From Chinchilla lanigera (taxonomy: Eukaryota; Chordata; Mammalia; Rodentia; Chinchillidae), in contig NW_004955426.1 of assembly GCF_000276665.1 (NCBI RefSeq), positions 858,919 through 922,918 on the forward strand: 64,000 nt of DNA. Reading direction: 5' to 3'. The position numbers and the translations under genes were made by a program. The notes below the pieces were generated by a model. It searched no databases, had not been told where the DNA came from, and saw nothing but the letters and a program-made list of their open reading frames with translations. This document shows, in pieces, positions 24,803-37,600 of the stretch; positions within the stretch are counted from its first letter, which is position 1; the number at the start of each line of letters is the position of its first letter.

Positions 24803-26334
24803 AATGTAAGGTAATTAGTAAGATCCAGCACACTGATCACCCTGGTCATATTACACAGGCTCTGTGAACCTACTTCCTGTGGACAATATTGCCAAATGGC
24901 AGAGCAGGTTTCTCGTGGTGGGTTTCAGTGGGATTGGCTCATGAACATGGGTGTGAAGGGAAGAGCAGGAGACGGTATACACCAATGACTTCTTGCTATC
25001 TGTGGTTCATGGAACCTAAGAAAATGTTAGCCACTGGCCCAGCATGTGGCACAGGAAACCAAAGGTTATGGGGCTGCAGGTGCAGTGGGGGTGCATGGGA
25101 AGTTCATTAGCTATTCCTACAGCAGCATGGTGGTGGAGGGCCCTTCTCAGTGCTTGGTGGATGTCCTTAGGAGGGTGAATGGATGACTATTTTATGCAGT
25201 CTCCTTCTAGGGAGCTCTGCAGTATGTGCACACATTTGCAAGAAAAGGTAGCACAAAGACCCTGTGCTAAATAACTCTTCTCATGCATTTTAACACCGTT
25301 GTCATTCTCTTATTACCCTGTCAGGCCCTCTTCCATCAAGGAATTGAGCTGGTGTAGTGTTTTCAATTGTTCCATTCCTGGGGTGAATAATTCTCTTCAA
25401 CTGCTCTGTGTCTCAATCAAACTTAGATTTCTCTGAAAGTCAGATCCTTTCAGCACAGCACCCGTGAGCGCTGTGTCGGCAGGAAGCCAGAGAGGTACCT
25501 TAGGCTTAATGGATTTTCTCTAATAAACCCCAGACATCAGAGTAGCGAAAATCTTTCCCTTTAGGGAACCTGGCATATGCTGCAAGCGTGACCATGTCCG
25601 CAGGCTGGGCAGGCTACAAACACGTGGTGAGCTGGCAGAGTAACAGTGCTCACCAAGCTCTCTTTTCCTGTTCCTACCAGTACAGTGGCTTCCATCTGAT
25701 CACCCCAAACATCCTTTAAAATATACATGCATCCACACTGCTATTCCTCCCCACAAGCATTTGCTCAGGTGCGCAGCTTGTTCTGTGGATTATTCAAGGT
25801 AACACAGAAAAGTCTCACAAATGATGAAAAGGGAAATGACTTCCATGTTCCAAGTCCTCCTGCAGGCAAGAGAATCTGCACAGCACTTCATCTTCGTTAG
25901 ACTAAAACGACTCAATCTTATCAATTTCACTTCGGCCTCTCCTTTTGCTTTTGCACTAAAAGGATTTTGTTCTGTTTTGTTTTATAAGTTAATGAAGTTA
26001 TGAAAAGCATGAAGTATGATTTTTAAAAAAAAATCTCCTAGAGAGGAAGAAAGTGGTTATATCTGACATTGGGGAATTAAAAAAATAATAATAATAAAAT
26101 CTCCAGAATTTTAGGTCATCTTTATCAGCATCCCTAGATTTCAGTTTTAAAAAGTCTTGTCCAAAGTATATATAAACAGAAAAGTTCTGGACATTCTTTA
26201 TAATTTTTATCTACCGTTGTAACTTCTGATTTTCCTCTCCATCCAAAAGATCAGCTCATTAAGGGAACTCAGGTCTGTCTCCTGTTCACCTACTCTATGG
26301 TATGAATCAGCACATTCTTTTAAGAGAAGGTTAT

Positions 26335-26803
26335 GTTTCGTGTGTCAATTTGACCAGCCTGGCTACAGTACACAGTTATTTAATCAGACCCACATGTAGG
26401 TGTAGCGCTGAATGTATTTGTTGAAGTGGATGCCATCTATAATCAGCTGATAGTGACTCAAGGAGATGTCCCTCAGTAATGTAGGTAGGTCTCACCCAGT
26501 GATCAAATGAAGAAAAGCTGAGATTTGTGGAAGAAGTAACTCTGCCTCAAGACTGTAGAAACAACTTCTGCTTCAGTTTCCAGCTTAACAGCCTCTCTTC
26601 CAGTTTTGAGACTTGCTAATTCCCACAATGTGTGAACCCTAAAGTCAATCCATCTCTCTCTCAGTGCATACGTACACACACACACACACACATAAACATA
26701 ACGTGTATATATGCACAGATATATAATATACCCTATATAACGTATATGACGCATACACACAGTCTATCTCTTATTGCTTCTGTTTCTCTGGAAAACCTTG
26801 ACA
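26335..26803 (+). mobile_element. LTR relic (ERVL/MaLR-like, plus) with internal CA/TA microsatellite
   Basis: Begins 'tgtgtcaatttgaccagcct', passes 'gtaggtctcacccagtgatc' and 'cttgctaattcccacaatgt', and ends 'ttctgtttctctggaaaacc' with 'ttgacag'. This is the order of a mammal-wide LTR family. A CA run (about 26676-26691) and a TA-rich run have grown inside it. The 85-codon frame at 26503-26760 is not viral coding sequence. Confidence 0.65.
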
Positions 26804-29680
26804 GAAGCAGGTACCTTTCTTTTAATTCTTTTTTTGTGACTATTAAAAGGAAATATTGAGAGAAAAGAGGAATCATTTATCTCAGATCTCAAACAAATGA
26901 TCTCTCCTGTTGCCTGCCTCCTGGGCAGTGAAACCAAAGAATCTGCCAGCGAGGCCCCTGCCCTGGGCTCACAACTGCTCTTCACATTTCTGAAGTGAAG
27001 CTTATATTCTTTCTCTATGAAGTTGGGCTGATTTGAGAGATCTGCTTGCACTAACAGAATATGGCTCAGCACTCAGGTCCTAAGAAGTCATGCAGCCTCT
27101 ACCTGGGTCTCTGGGATTCTCCCTCTTAGATTTCAGCTGATGTCCTGTGAGGAGACCAAGTCATACAGAGTAGATGTCTGGTCAGCTGTTCAAACTGAGG
27201 TCCTAGTTAACTGCAGACCTCAGCTACCTGCACAAGAGTGCACCATATTGGACCTCCAGCCCTTTGGGGACCACATGAGACTACCCACGGGAAAGCTCTC
27301 CAGCTAAGTTCAGTCTGCACAGAGAACCACGAGAGGTACTGACCCGTCCCTCTTCCCAGCCATTAACTGTGGAGGTGGTTTGTCACATAGTAATATGTAA
27401 CCAAGACAGGCAGGGTTAGCTTTTGCTTTACTTTGCTTAAGTCATGTTTACATTTTTGCAACTAAGGATGCCATTCATGTAGGTAATGAAAAATAATTTC
27501 TTTCTGAAACTGTTGAAGAGGATTCAAGTGTCTAAAGCACACCTTCACTTTGCTAAACTTTTCCCCATCAGACAGGCATAAAAGGTCTGAAAACAGTCAA
27601 TCTGAGACTGTCAGCTTATTGTTAAAGACTCCCAAAGGCACCATGGAATGGATCTAGCTCATCTGTATTGAGACTGTAGGCCAAGAGAGAGGCTCCTCCT
27701 CTACACTTATTCGTTAATATTTTAAAGTGGGTAGATACACCGTTAGCCAATTGGATTTGTCCTACAATGGAGATATATAAAATACTATTGCCTAATGTTG
27801 CAGACTCTTCTTTGACTTTCCACATGCAATATGGCAGGTGGTGAGGACCTTAACACGTCGGCCTGGTTCATTACCCTGTGATGGCCCTTCCTGAAGGACG
27901 TGTTCATGCTTCACACGACTGCTTGGGAATAAGGAAGGTAGAAGTCGGTGGACAAGAGAAGAAAACAGAGGAGGCTGGCAAGTGTATTTACACTGAGACC
28001 CATGAAGGGAGGTTCGGACTATACAATGATATCTTCTTGTGGTTCGGTTCTTTGGAAACCATGGCCTGCAAGAGGCTATTAATAACAAATTATTACTGTA
28101 ATGTAAAAAATAATGACACAATTTGAATTTGTGACTTCTCACGGGTTTAACATATGCCCCAAGACAAGGCCACAGGCAGCATGCAAAAGCTCAATGAAAA
28201 AATAATTATTTTTACAATATGAAATATTTAAGAAATTCATGTCATATGTAACTTAATGTGTAAAAAGAGGACAATAAATAATCTGGAGGAACCAAGACAG
28301 CAAAGATGGTCATTATATTGGCAATCAGTATGAAAGTAACAGAGTTTAATATTACTGGGAAGTAGACAAGTTAGTGGTTAAAGAATCCCCAGAAAGCTTA
28401 CGAAGTTGATTCTTATGGGTCCTAATTACAATGGCCCAGAGCAGGACTTTGAGGACTTTAACTGTCACACATTGAGGGATATGTCTAGGTCCTTGTATGC
28501 AGCTAGATGCCAGACAAGAGGACGACATTTCCATATGGCCCAAAGCCATGGTCACTGGTCTGTACTCAATACATCAGGTTGTCCCAGAAAGGACTTTAAA
28601 TTGGCTTCTTTTTCAATAAAAAAATAATTCTTAAAAGTATGGTTTTTAATATGTAGGCAAAATGACACAGTTCGGTGTCAGAGGCTGTGACACACGGCTC
28701 CTGCCCCTGCCTGCTTTTTAGAGATCTAGGTTGTGCCTCTCTTTATCACCCCCAAGTTACACAAGGGGACGAGCTTGAGCTTCTTTATATTCCCAGAGTT
28801 CCTCCGTCCAGAACCTGCCGACAGAATGCTTCATTTGTTATTTGTTGCCTGCTGACACTGTGCTTAGGAGCTGGCAAGCTACCCAGCATCCTCCTGGCGG
28901 TATGCAGTCGAGACTGACAAAAACCCCAGTTATAACATCCAGCAGCTGAGAAGGCAGTTGACTCTCAGTGTACAGACTCACTTAGCATTTTCACACGGCC
29001 TCTGTCTCAGACGCGAAAGCAGCCTCTCAGTATCCAGCTGAACAAACCAAGGGCCGTTTGTTTCTCCAGCTCTTGGCACTGGAACACCCCTACAGCAAAG
29101 AGTCCAGGGTTCTCATCCACACTGTCCGCCCTGAGGCTGACTTAGGCTGCTCCTGCCACTGCGGGCCTCACTCCTTCCAACCCACAGCTAGCGTCAGTGA
29201 GTGGGAAGAAAGGGAAAGTGAGCGATCTAATGGACTTCAGAGCTCTGTGTGTGACTGAACGGACTCTCAATTTTCCCACCATGGAAGTCAACGTGGAATT
29301 GAAGTAATGGGATACGATGCCATAAAACAACTTGATGATTATCTAGACCAACAGTGGTAGGTAATTACTTAAAGTTTAAAATCTCATGTTACAGGCATAA
29401 ATCAATCAAGAAATCAAGGTTGTTAAAACATGTCCACGCATCTCTTCATCCATAGTTCACAGTGAAAGATATCAAGAGTCTCTTAGGTGTATATTAAAGA
29501 AATCAGAGCTGGCCTCAAATAGAGTCAGTCATGCTAAAGAGCCACATCACCAAACTGAAGCCAAAGTTGTTTCCTTGTAAAGCTGAACTGAGAAAGAAGG
29601 AGTGAACATACCCTCAAGCTTCTAAATAGACCAATTTAAACACACGAACAAAAACCCACAGAGCCCCAAAGGCAACCAGA
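26804..29680. other. Unremarkable intronic DNA
   Basis: I recognise no gene or repeat with confidence here. Frames such as 27792-28142 (-, 116 codons) and 27878-28126 (+) overlap on opposite strands and have no family features. Confidence 0.55.
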
Positions 29681-29715
29681 AGCAGCAGCAGCATCACCAC
29701 CACCACCACCACCAA
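29681..29715 (+). repeat. (AGC)4 followed by (ACC)n trinucleotide tract
   Basis: Four AGC units, then CAT, then about seven ACC/CAC units. It is short and compound and lies in non-coding DNA. Confidence 0.9.
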
Positions 29716-29869
29716 GAGTCACAGTAACCCATCAAAAGGGGCTCAGGAAATTGAGCTGGCATAATAGGAAAGGACCACCAGCTTTAAAGCCGTATGTGGA
29801 AGGTAGCCTGATGATAACTAACCTACTTTTTGTGCTGCACTGTTTCCTTGTTCCTGTCAAAGCTTCCTT

Positions 29870-29904
29870 AAAACAAAACAAAACAGAATAAAACAAAACA
29901 AAAT
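29870..29904 (+). repeat. (AAAAC)n simple repeat
   Basis: Repeated aaaac units with one 'agaat' interruption. It may be the tail of a SINE whose body is no longer recognisable. Confidence 0.8.
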
Positions 29905-30561
29905 GGAACTCCTTTCCATCTTGTCAGCTGGTTGTTGCCCGGTTCATGAGTCCACACTAAAAGCCAATTAGATCTTTCAAACTAAATTTGTTGAAAGTTT
30001 TTGTTGGCACACATTTTCCATTTGCAAGCTGGAGTCCTGATTTCTTTGATCCCCCAACTCTTCAACAACAAGGGCTTCTAAAAACCGTTCCTTGACAAAA
30101 AAAAAAAAATCCCGTTAGAGAATCAATGAATTGATTTACATATGGTCTGCCATGAGCCAGAAGGAATTTCCAATGGCTCTGACAAAACCATAACATTTCA
30201 GAGGTGAAAGAAATATTGGTGCCTATGTGAGTAATTTCTACCAGAAATGAGAACGCAGGTTGTAGAATCATCATAAGTATGTGGGTATAGCGTAAACAAA
30301 ATCTCTTCCAACTAGGTAGCTCCATCTTGCAGGATGACTTCATTCAAAATTTAAGTGACTTTCAATGCATCAATCTATTTGGGTTTATCCCTGGCTTCAG
30401 AAACCTGTTGAGATCTCTACTATGTCTTTCCTATGATAAATTTTAGCATGTAACTTAGATGTATTTTAACTACAGCCATTACAGTGAATGATCAAAGAAG
30501 GCCATGTCCATAGGGGAGAATGATGAAGGCCGATAAATATGATGTTTAAAAAGTGTATTTA

Positions 30562-30656
30562 GGGGCTGGGGATTTAGCTCAGCGGCAAAAGCGCCTGCCT
30601 GGCATGCGCAAGGTCGTGAGTTCGGTTCCCCGTACCGGAGAAAACCAAAAAAAAAA
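30562..30656 (+). mobile_element. ID SINE, young copy
   Basis: Same 5' start (ggggctggggatttagctca) and the same variant 'gcggcaaaagcgcctgcctg' as the copy at 21.2 kb, with 'cccgtaccggagaaaacc' before the A tail. The 14-nt target duplication aaaaagtgtattta is perfect at 30548-30561 and 30657-30670. Confidence 0.96.
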
Positions 30657-31384
30657 AAAAAGTGTATTTAATAGCATGGAAAATGTTCAAGGAATGATAG
30701 TCAATGAAGAAAACCAAGATAAAGTCCACATTGGGAACATGATCAAAAATGTGTAGTAGGAGAGAGCAAGAAGAAAGCAAAAATGGACTAAGAATACAAA
30801 GAGAGAGAATGTAAAGACTGAAGAAGAAATGAAAACATGAGCAGAGTTCTGTTACTGATGGAGGCACCCAGTAACATTTACAATATATCCTCTGTCTTCC
30901 AGTGTGGGCCTTGAACCCACGGCTTCATAGTCGCTGTGTGCTACAGACTCCAGTCTAAGTCCGTACCAACTCTACACTTTAATACCTCTCTTCTTCAAAT
31001 ACCAGGGATTCTTCTGCTGGTGTGATTGTGAGGTTGTGTCCTCTCCTCCGAACACACTGCAGTTACGCATGTACCTCTGTCAGCAGCGGCCAACCACGGG
31101 GCACAGTGTCCCAGCAATGGTGGCAGCAGTGTGCCCCATCCTCTGAGGTGGTAGCTTAGGTCTCTCTTTCCTGAAACAGGGCCTTTCTACCCATGTGTCT
31201 GAAATCATGTTTCCTGTGGTGGTTCATCATCTGTAGCCTCATGATTACCTTAGAATGAGCTAAATTCGGTGTTCATAGGAGAATTCATGATTGACATACT
31301 TATTTTAGTCACTGGCTTTCATCTAATATATAGTTGAAAATATACAGAGACTCATGAGTTTTCCAAAAAACAGTTACTTGGGAT

Positions 31385-31788
31385 TATGAGTTGAATGGTG
31401 TCTCCCAACAAGCCATGCTTGAAATCTGAAGCCCTGGCATTCGTGAAGGTGAGCTTTTTGGGAGACAGGGTCTTTGCAGATGTAACCAGGTTATAAATCA
31501 TACTAGGTTTAGGGAGGCCTCTAGGCCATGACTGATACCTGCATACCAACAGGGGCCCAGGTACGGAGGGAAGACAGGGAAGACAACAAATAGAAAGACC
31601 CAGGGAGGATGCGCTGGGACTACAGAAGCAGTGGAGCAATAAGCCAAGCACTGCTAAGGACTGCAAGCCCCAGAGGCTGGAGGAGATGGACGATCCTTTT
31701 CCTAGAACCTTTGGAGGGAGTGTGGCCCACTGGATAGCCTGCTTGATGTTTTCCCAATCACAGGCAGCCCTAAAACACTGATATACTA
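31385..31788 (+). mobile_element. MLT1-like LTR relic (plus)
   Basis: Contains 'gttgaatggtgtctcccaac', 'acagggtctttgcagatgta', 'cctttggagggagtgtggcc' and a 3' end 'caggcagccctaaaacactg'. These follow the mammal-wide MLT1/MaLR consensus in order. The minus-strand 149-codon frame at 31352-31801 is carried by this LTR and is not a gene. Confidence 0.7.
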
Positions 31789-32404
31789 GGAAAAGTGCCA
31801 TGATACATTTTTTATGGTTAACGTCGGTTTAAGTGACAAAGCCTTTAGTTCAGAATACACTTTCAAAGTATTTCAATCATTACTACTTTGAATACTCAAT
31901 ACCATCTCATCCCATGTCCTCTTCACTATTGATTTTCAAGCAATTCAGTAAAGACAGAGTTAATGAAATAATAGTAAATTTTAATATTAATTGTAAATAT
32001 GAAATAAACATTAGTAATAGCTAAAATATATTGAGTGTTTGGAATGTGTCAAGGCTTATGAATATGCACATGTACATATATGGGGCTTCTATGTACAAAT
32101 AAGTGTCTACATGTGGTTATGTACCCATGTAAACATTCTGATCCAGGATTCAGTGTGTTTTCCCCTTTGGGCCAGATGATACATAGTCTAGGTTTTGCCA
32201 ACTATACGCTTTTCGTTGCAGTTTCTCAACTCTGATCTTGTCCCAGCAAAGTGGCCACAGGCAATCTGTAAGCAGAGGATCATGGCCGTGTTTCAGTAAA
32301 ACTTTCATTTACAGAAACAAACAAGGGCTCAAACTGGCTCCTGGGCTATAGTCGTTGAGTTTAGCTGAAACCATTTGAGAAAAAAACTTCAAGGAGAGAG
32401 ACCT

Positions 32405-32556
32405 GCTGTGTGTGCTGGCGCATGCCTATAATCCCAGCACTCAGGAGGCAGAGGCAGGAGGATTGCTGTGAGTTCAAGGCCAGCCTGAACTACACAGTCA
32501 GACTGTCTCAGAAGAACAACAGGACAAAACAAAACAAAACAAAAGAAAAAAAAGGG
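32405..32556 (+). mobile_element. B1-like SINE, sense
   Basis: 'tggcgcatgcctataatccc', 'agcactcaggaggcagaggc', 'aggaggattgctgtgagttc', 'aaggccagcctgaactacac', then 'agactgtctcag' and an (AAAAC)n-type tail. This is a complete monomer with a clear internal pol III promoter region. Confidence 0.92.
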
Positions 32557-32559
32557 GAA

Positions 32560-32650
32560 CATGAGACAAAGTCACATAGTTAACACAGGTAGGTAGCGCT
32601 GGAATTCCAACCTACTACGAATCTCCAGAATCCACTGAGGTAATCATTCA
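32560..32650 (-). repeat. Possible MIR fragment (antisense)
   Basis: 'acaaagtcacatagttaaca' and 'agcgctggaattccaacct' resemble the antisense MIR 'caaggtcacacagctagtaagtggcagagccgggattcgaacc'. It is short and decayed. Confidence 0.4.
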
Positions 32651-33332
32651 GCTACACTATTTTGTGGAAAGAACAATTTCACACTTTCATCAAAAGTGTA
32701 TTGATTAAATAATGAGCTTTAAAAACTCTTCAGAAACTTATTTGTCTTGGTAAAAAGAAAATGTAATGACATGTTGGAAGCAAAACAAAGACAGGCTAAA
32801 TTGTAGGAAGTCAAAAGAGAAACCGTTGTAAGTGTTCTAAAGAACTTACATACCTGTCAGAAAAGATTTAGGAAACTCAAGTTAGCATTCAGAGTTACTG
32901 ACTGTACGTGCTTCAGGCACGCTGTGTGTGAGACTAGAGAAGCGACGTACACGAGGAAAGAGGGAACCGCAACTTAAAGTTCTGTGTGAGCTCAGTGTGC
33001 GTCTCAGTGTTCCCACTGGCTTTCTAGCTGGAACAGCAGTGGAAATGTTTCTTTAATTTCCCTGAAATGACAGGCGAAGCGGTGAGGGGTGATGTCCTGT
33101 GACGTCAGCTCTATTTTCAAGGGACAACCCCCACCTCTGGTTGTTGGGTTCGCTCCTTGCCACCTCATACCCTTTCGACACCGATCAGTGGGTTCCTGAA
33201 GCTTTTTATTCCTTAACCAAGGGTTCTCCTAACTCTCTATTAGTGTTTGACTAGGTGCCAAACCATTCAGAGGAGGCATATGAACATTACATTTTCCGAA
33301 ATTAGGGGAAAATCCCTCAGCATCACTTTATG

Positions 33333-33469
33333 CTCCCCCCTCTTCCTCTCTCTCTCTCTTTCTCTCTCTCTTGCTCTCTCTCTCCCTCCTTCCCTCCCTC
33401 TCCTCGCTTTCTCTCTCTGTGTCTCTGTCTGTCTCTCTCTGTCTCTCCCTCTCTCTCTCTCTCTTCTTA
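33333..33469 (+). repeat. Polypyrimidine (CT)n-rich tract
   Basis: About 135 nt almost wholly C and T on the plus strand, in ct, tctc and ccct units, with a few gt/g breaks (near 33372, 33405 and 33418-33440). The 101-codon Ser/Leu-rich frame here is an artefact. Confidence 0.93.
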
Positions 33470-33849
33470 TTCAGCTGGTTCAAGTGTCTCTGGCTGAGAA
33501 TATAGGAAACTTATTTTACCGACAGACTTTTAGAATTTTTAAACTGATTTAAGAGCACTGAGTGAAGAACTTTGCCTTCACCACAGCGGGAAGAAGGTGC
33601 CTGTCAGATCCTTTGAACTGATAACTTTGGTACAAAAGGCCCACCTGACTAACGCTTGGGCTTGTTTTAATTCTAAGTAGACAGAATTTATTTGGCAGAA
33701 TACACCTTTGGTGGACTATGCTGAAATCACCTTGCGCTCATGGGTCTTTGCCTCATCTCCATAATTATCATCAATACACATAAAAGCATAAACGAAGTTA
33801 TAGAATTACCTCCACAAACGGAATAGGACAGAAAGCTGCAGATCGCCAC

Positions 33850-34215
33850 AGCATTTAACTCTCCGCTATAATAAATGCCACAGACAAACAGAGTTAAATG
33901 GGTTAATTAGTCAGCAGTGGCTATTTTCATTGCAGCATTGGAAATCGGACGCTGATAGTAGAAGCGGTCTCATTACGGGGTTACCTGGACCTTCACGCAG
34001 GGTATGCCGAGGATAGCGGCATCTCTAAAACATCGCGTAACTGATTACATCTCTTCCTCCCCTTTACCTTTCATAATTAGCTGCGCACTATTAAGTTAAT
34101 GCACATTTATCTACAACAATTCGAGTCAGACTGTGAGAGAATCTTTCTAGTCTATAATTACACTCCAGCTTAATTAGCATAATTTCCACTGCACATATTT
34201 AATAAAGAAGCTGCC
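33850..34215. promoter_or_regulatory. Candidate intronic enhancer / conserved noncoding element
   Basis: A repeat-free block with four TAATTA-core motifs (33904-33910, 34074-34080, 34154-34160, 34171-34177). It retains many CpGs in otherwise AT-rich DNA (for example atcggacgc, gcggtc, tacgggg, catcgcgt, ctgcgcac, ttcgagtc). CpG retention outside a CpG island, plus homeodomain-type cores, is typical of developmental enhancers. Function is inferred; there is no direct evidence in one sequence. Confidence 0.4.
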
Positions 34216-36950
34216 ATTATGGGCTGGGTTCCCATGTGGAATCTCTCCCAGGAACATCACGAGGAGAGACAAACTCCTCCTACTTGGGAACCGCCACCAA
34301 CGCAGAGGGACAATGAGAAGCGGGCTTGCAGTGGACCGGAATGTTAGGAAGGGAGCTTCCCAAGGAGGGGAGCAGATGGGCTCTCCCATCCAAGGACATG
34401 GCAGCCCTGGGCTCCCCTCACCAGGCACTGAGGCCCGGGAGACTTGGCAATGGTGCCATGCGGTGCTAGGATCTGACCCCATCCATCTGCAAATGTCTGA
34501 GATGTCCAAGTGTCTCTAGTACAGTTTATTTTGGATTTAGCTCTCCAGTGGAGAGCCATTTGAATGCCTGCAATCCAGCCACCACTAGATGTCACCAGGC
34601 ATTAACTGAGACAGATAAATGAGCCCTTTAAGAAATTTTTAACTTCAGAGACCCTGAGCTCCTGGGTCTCTTTTCTACACCTGCTATGGGACGACAGACT
34701 AAGACAAGAGGAAATCAATCTACTTGTCCAGTCCTGACATGGCAAATACATATTGTGTGATTTAATAAGAGCACATATTTTGGAGTCCTAATAATTTCGT
34801 TTGGATAATTATCCAAATTTTCTGACATACAGGAAAGTCTTTACTTCTAGCTGCTCATTATATTTTACACCATCACCTATTAAAATTAATTTACAAAATA
34901 AAGGGTTTTTACCAATGTTGAGGGAGCTAACATTTTAACTAGATCTCTCTTTTTTTTTTTTATTGATTTCTTCTCCTTTGTGTTGGCAGCGATGAAAGGG
35001 ACATCAGCAGTATTGTGAACATGAGGATGAATGGAAAGAATGAGAGATTATAGCAGTCATGCAGAAGAACTTCCATAGGAGACCTAGAGAGAGATGAGCC
35101 AGACCAGCTAAACGACTATGAAGCCCCAGAACAGGTGGCTTCGAAAGTGGCAGTGGCAGTGACCGGGGACTTGAATGAAGCAGGGGTATTTAGAGAAGCC
35201 AGCCCTTGGCAACATCACAGGGAAACCCAGTAGATGCCATGAGACACAGGGCCTGTGTACCCTCTGTGCCAAGCAATGCTCTTCCCAGATGTCTACGTAA
35301 AATATTGAAGTATTAAAAGAATCATGCTGAGTAGACTGAAAGAAAAATTTCAGGCAGGTATCTAATTTATTTTCTCAGCCAAAGTACAGCTCAAAAATAA
35401 TATAAATGCACAGAACCATTAACACACTATGTACACTAAACAGAATCAAAATGATACACTGCAGAAGCTCATTTATGTCATCACAAGCTCTATTTTTTCC
35501 CAGTAACTCTTTTTAGTCATTTAGCATTCATGTGCCCATGACCACTTATATTTGTGCTTGTGTCCTCAAAATGATGGCTAAGGATTTTTTTTTTCCTTTT
35601 CAAATAAAATTTCCATCTCAGTGAGCAGCATGTACTGACCCTCTTAAATCTTACGCTCTTGCAAGTCTTCCAACAGTATTCTCATGAATAACTGAAGAGA
35701 TGGGGGAAAGTTAATTAACTAAGCTGAACTTTTCCGATTGATGAATTTAAGGTTACCTCTGCTCCTTTTCGGTATTTCAGAAAAATTTTCATTAAAAAGT
35801 ATAACACTGGCACCCCATGGCACATCCTAGCTCCTCCCCGGCTCCCAGTGAGGTAAGGACCAAATCTGTCTGCATCCTGGGACGTAGTTTGCTCAGCTAT
35901 GGAACCCATTTGGTCTGTCGTGGCACCGGAGCAAATGAGGCAAGGTGCTCAGTGTGCTCACAGCAATGCCCACCCTGAGATAGGATTACTGAGGCTGAAC
36001 TGTGCCTTATCTTCAGCTGGCTGGAGGCCTTTAAAAATATTCGAGAATGCTTTTAAAACACCCTGGGATCCTTACATCTGAAAAACTTCTCATTCACAAT
36101 ATACTTTGGTCTATTATAATGGAAATACTAGAATTTAGTTTTCTCTGCTTCTTGACCTTGATCAACCTCCAACTTTAAAGGTGCACATAATCACTCCACT
36201 TTAGAAGAACCCAAATTGCAGCCTAAGTTTACAGTGTGTCCAGACCTCATATTCAACGGGACCACTTCACGTACGTAACCAAAGTTGCTGTAGTAGTGTT
36301 TCATGAGCTGACATGGATTTATACATTTAATAGAAAGAAATCAGAGCTTCTGGTGTCACAAAGGTCACAGGTAGGTAAAGTTGGGAATATATGGTTGGCA
36401 TAAATGTCAATACTTACAAAAAAGGTGTCTCTTTTTGAAATTGCTGCCAGTGTTCCTCTCTAGACTTGCACTTGGGACCCCTGCAGAATGATTTTTACAG
36501 GAGTAAGCCCCCCCCCCTGGAATATGCAAGACAAGAGCAATATTTATATTAACACAGTGTAAGCAAGATGGCAGACATACTCAGAGAGATAGACATTTTT
36601 CCATAAACTATACCTTACAAAAAACATTCTAGAGGTTGAAAATTATAGCACAAAGAACCTTGAAGTACATGATCATGTTAACCTTGGAAATATTAATCAA
36701 ATGACATATAGTTTTTAAAATCTTTCATCTGTTCAGAGTTCCAAGTCATAAAGTTTCTTCATGATGAAAAATTAAATTTGTATCTAAACCCTCAATTTTG
36801 AGTCACTTTTCCATGAATACTTCAATTTCCTGGAATTAGTTTCTTGCAGAACTTCCCCAAAATGGAGTTCTTTATTTCCTCGCAAATAAAAATATGAGCA
36901 TGATTCTCCTTTACATTATTTCTGGAGTACTAACAGTCAACTCTTAGCTT
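34216..36950. other. Intronic DNA without a supported gene
   Basis: The overlapping frames at 34174-34595 on both strands have no recognisable family. A run of 11 C occurs at 36508-36518. Otherwise I see no identifiable repeats. Confidence 0.5.
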
Positions 36951-36954
36951 GTGT

Positions 36955-37600
36955 ACCCAGGAAGTCATGCATCAATTAGCATGTTATATAACTAATGTAC
37001 AATACTAATAATTATTGGTGAAGCACTCTATATAACAATTATGCAACTAGGCAGGCACGTGATTGTATTTCTATAAGCCTATTAGCATACATTCAAAGGA
37101 GAACAACGTTGGAAAAAGAAATCCAGCCACTGTAATAGTCAGTCTGTGAGAATTCTCATGCTTCTCTAGTGTCAGATTTCTGACTGAATTGATTTTTTAC
37201 TTAACAGGGAGACAACAGATAATGTAATGCTCATAAAAATACAGGATCCCTGCTTTAGCACAGGCTACCGTCAGAAGAAGTATTAAAAAGGATCAAGCTC
37301 CTTCCTCCCTAAATCAGTGTTCAACGTTACACTTCGGGGCTCCGTCTCCTAATGCTTCTTTTGTTTGGCATTATTGGATTATTGCAACCCAATCCTTAGC
37401 CCTACTATTGCAAGAAAGCTTAAAAGAGCAGATAACAAGCCTCTAGTAGCCAGCAGACAGAAAAAGCTAACCAAATAATAGTTTGTGTGAATGTTATGAG
37501 GAACCACACACAAAAATAGTTATTGAAATTTAATTGTATGAAGTAGCATGCTAATTATCATGCATTAGCACCTAATAATAAAATAAAAAATATCTAGGAG
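36955..37600. promoter_or_regulatory. Candidate conserved noncoding block, AT-rich
   Basis: Repeat-free and AT-rich, with many homeodomain/POU-like words: 'catcaattagcatg', 'actaataattattgg', 'cctattagcata', 'gctaattatcatgcattagc', 'aatttaattg'. A 'gattattgcaacc' C/EBP-like word also appears. The density is notable, but AT-rich DNA yields such words by chance, so confidence is limited. Confidence 0.3.

Noticed and set aside
26676..26691. Short CA repeat as a CRISPR-like or regulatory array
   Set aside because: It is a plain dinucleotide microsatellite inside an LTR relic. No spaced repeat array of any kind occurs in the window.
31352..31801. 149-codon minus-strand frame
   Set aside because: It lies wholly on an MLT1-like LTR, which is non-coding.
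33247..33552. 101-codon Ser/Leu-rich frame
   Set aside because: It is generated by the CT-rich tract.
36040..36090. 'ctgggatccttacatctgaa' as the reverse complement of the end of the upstream CTNND2 exon (SIQKDP)
   Set aside because: The expected order after the GGATCCTT-like word is not present, there is no usable donor on the minus strand, and the frame does not continue with CTNND2 residues.
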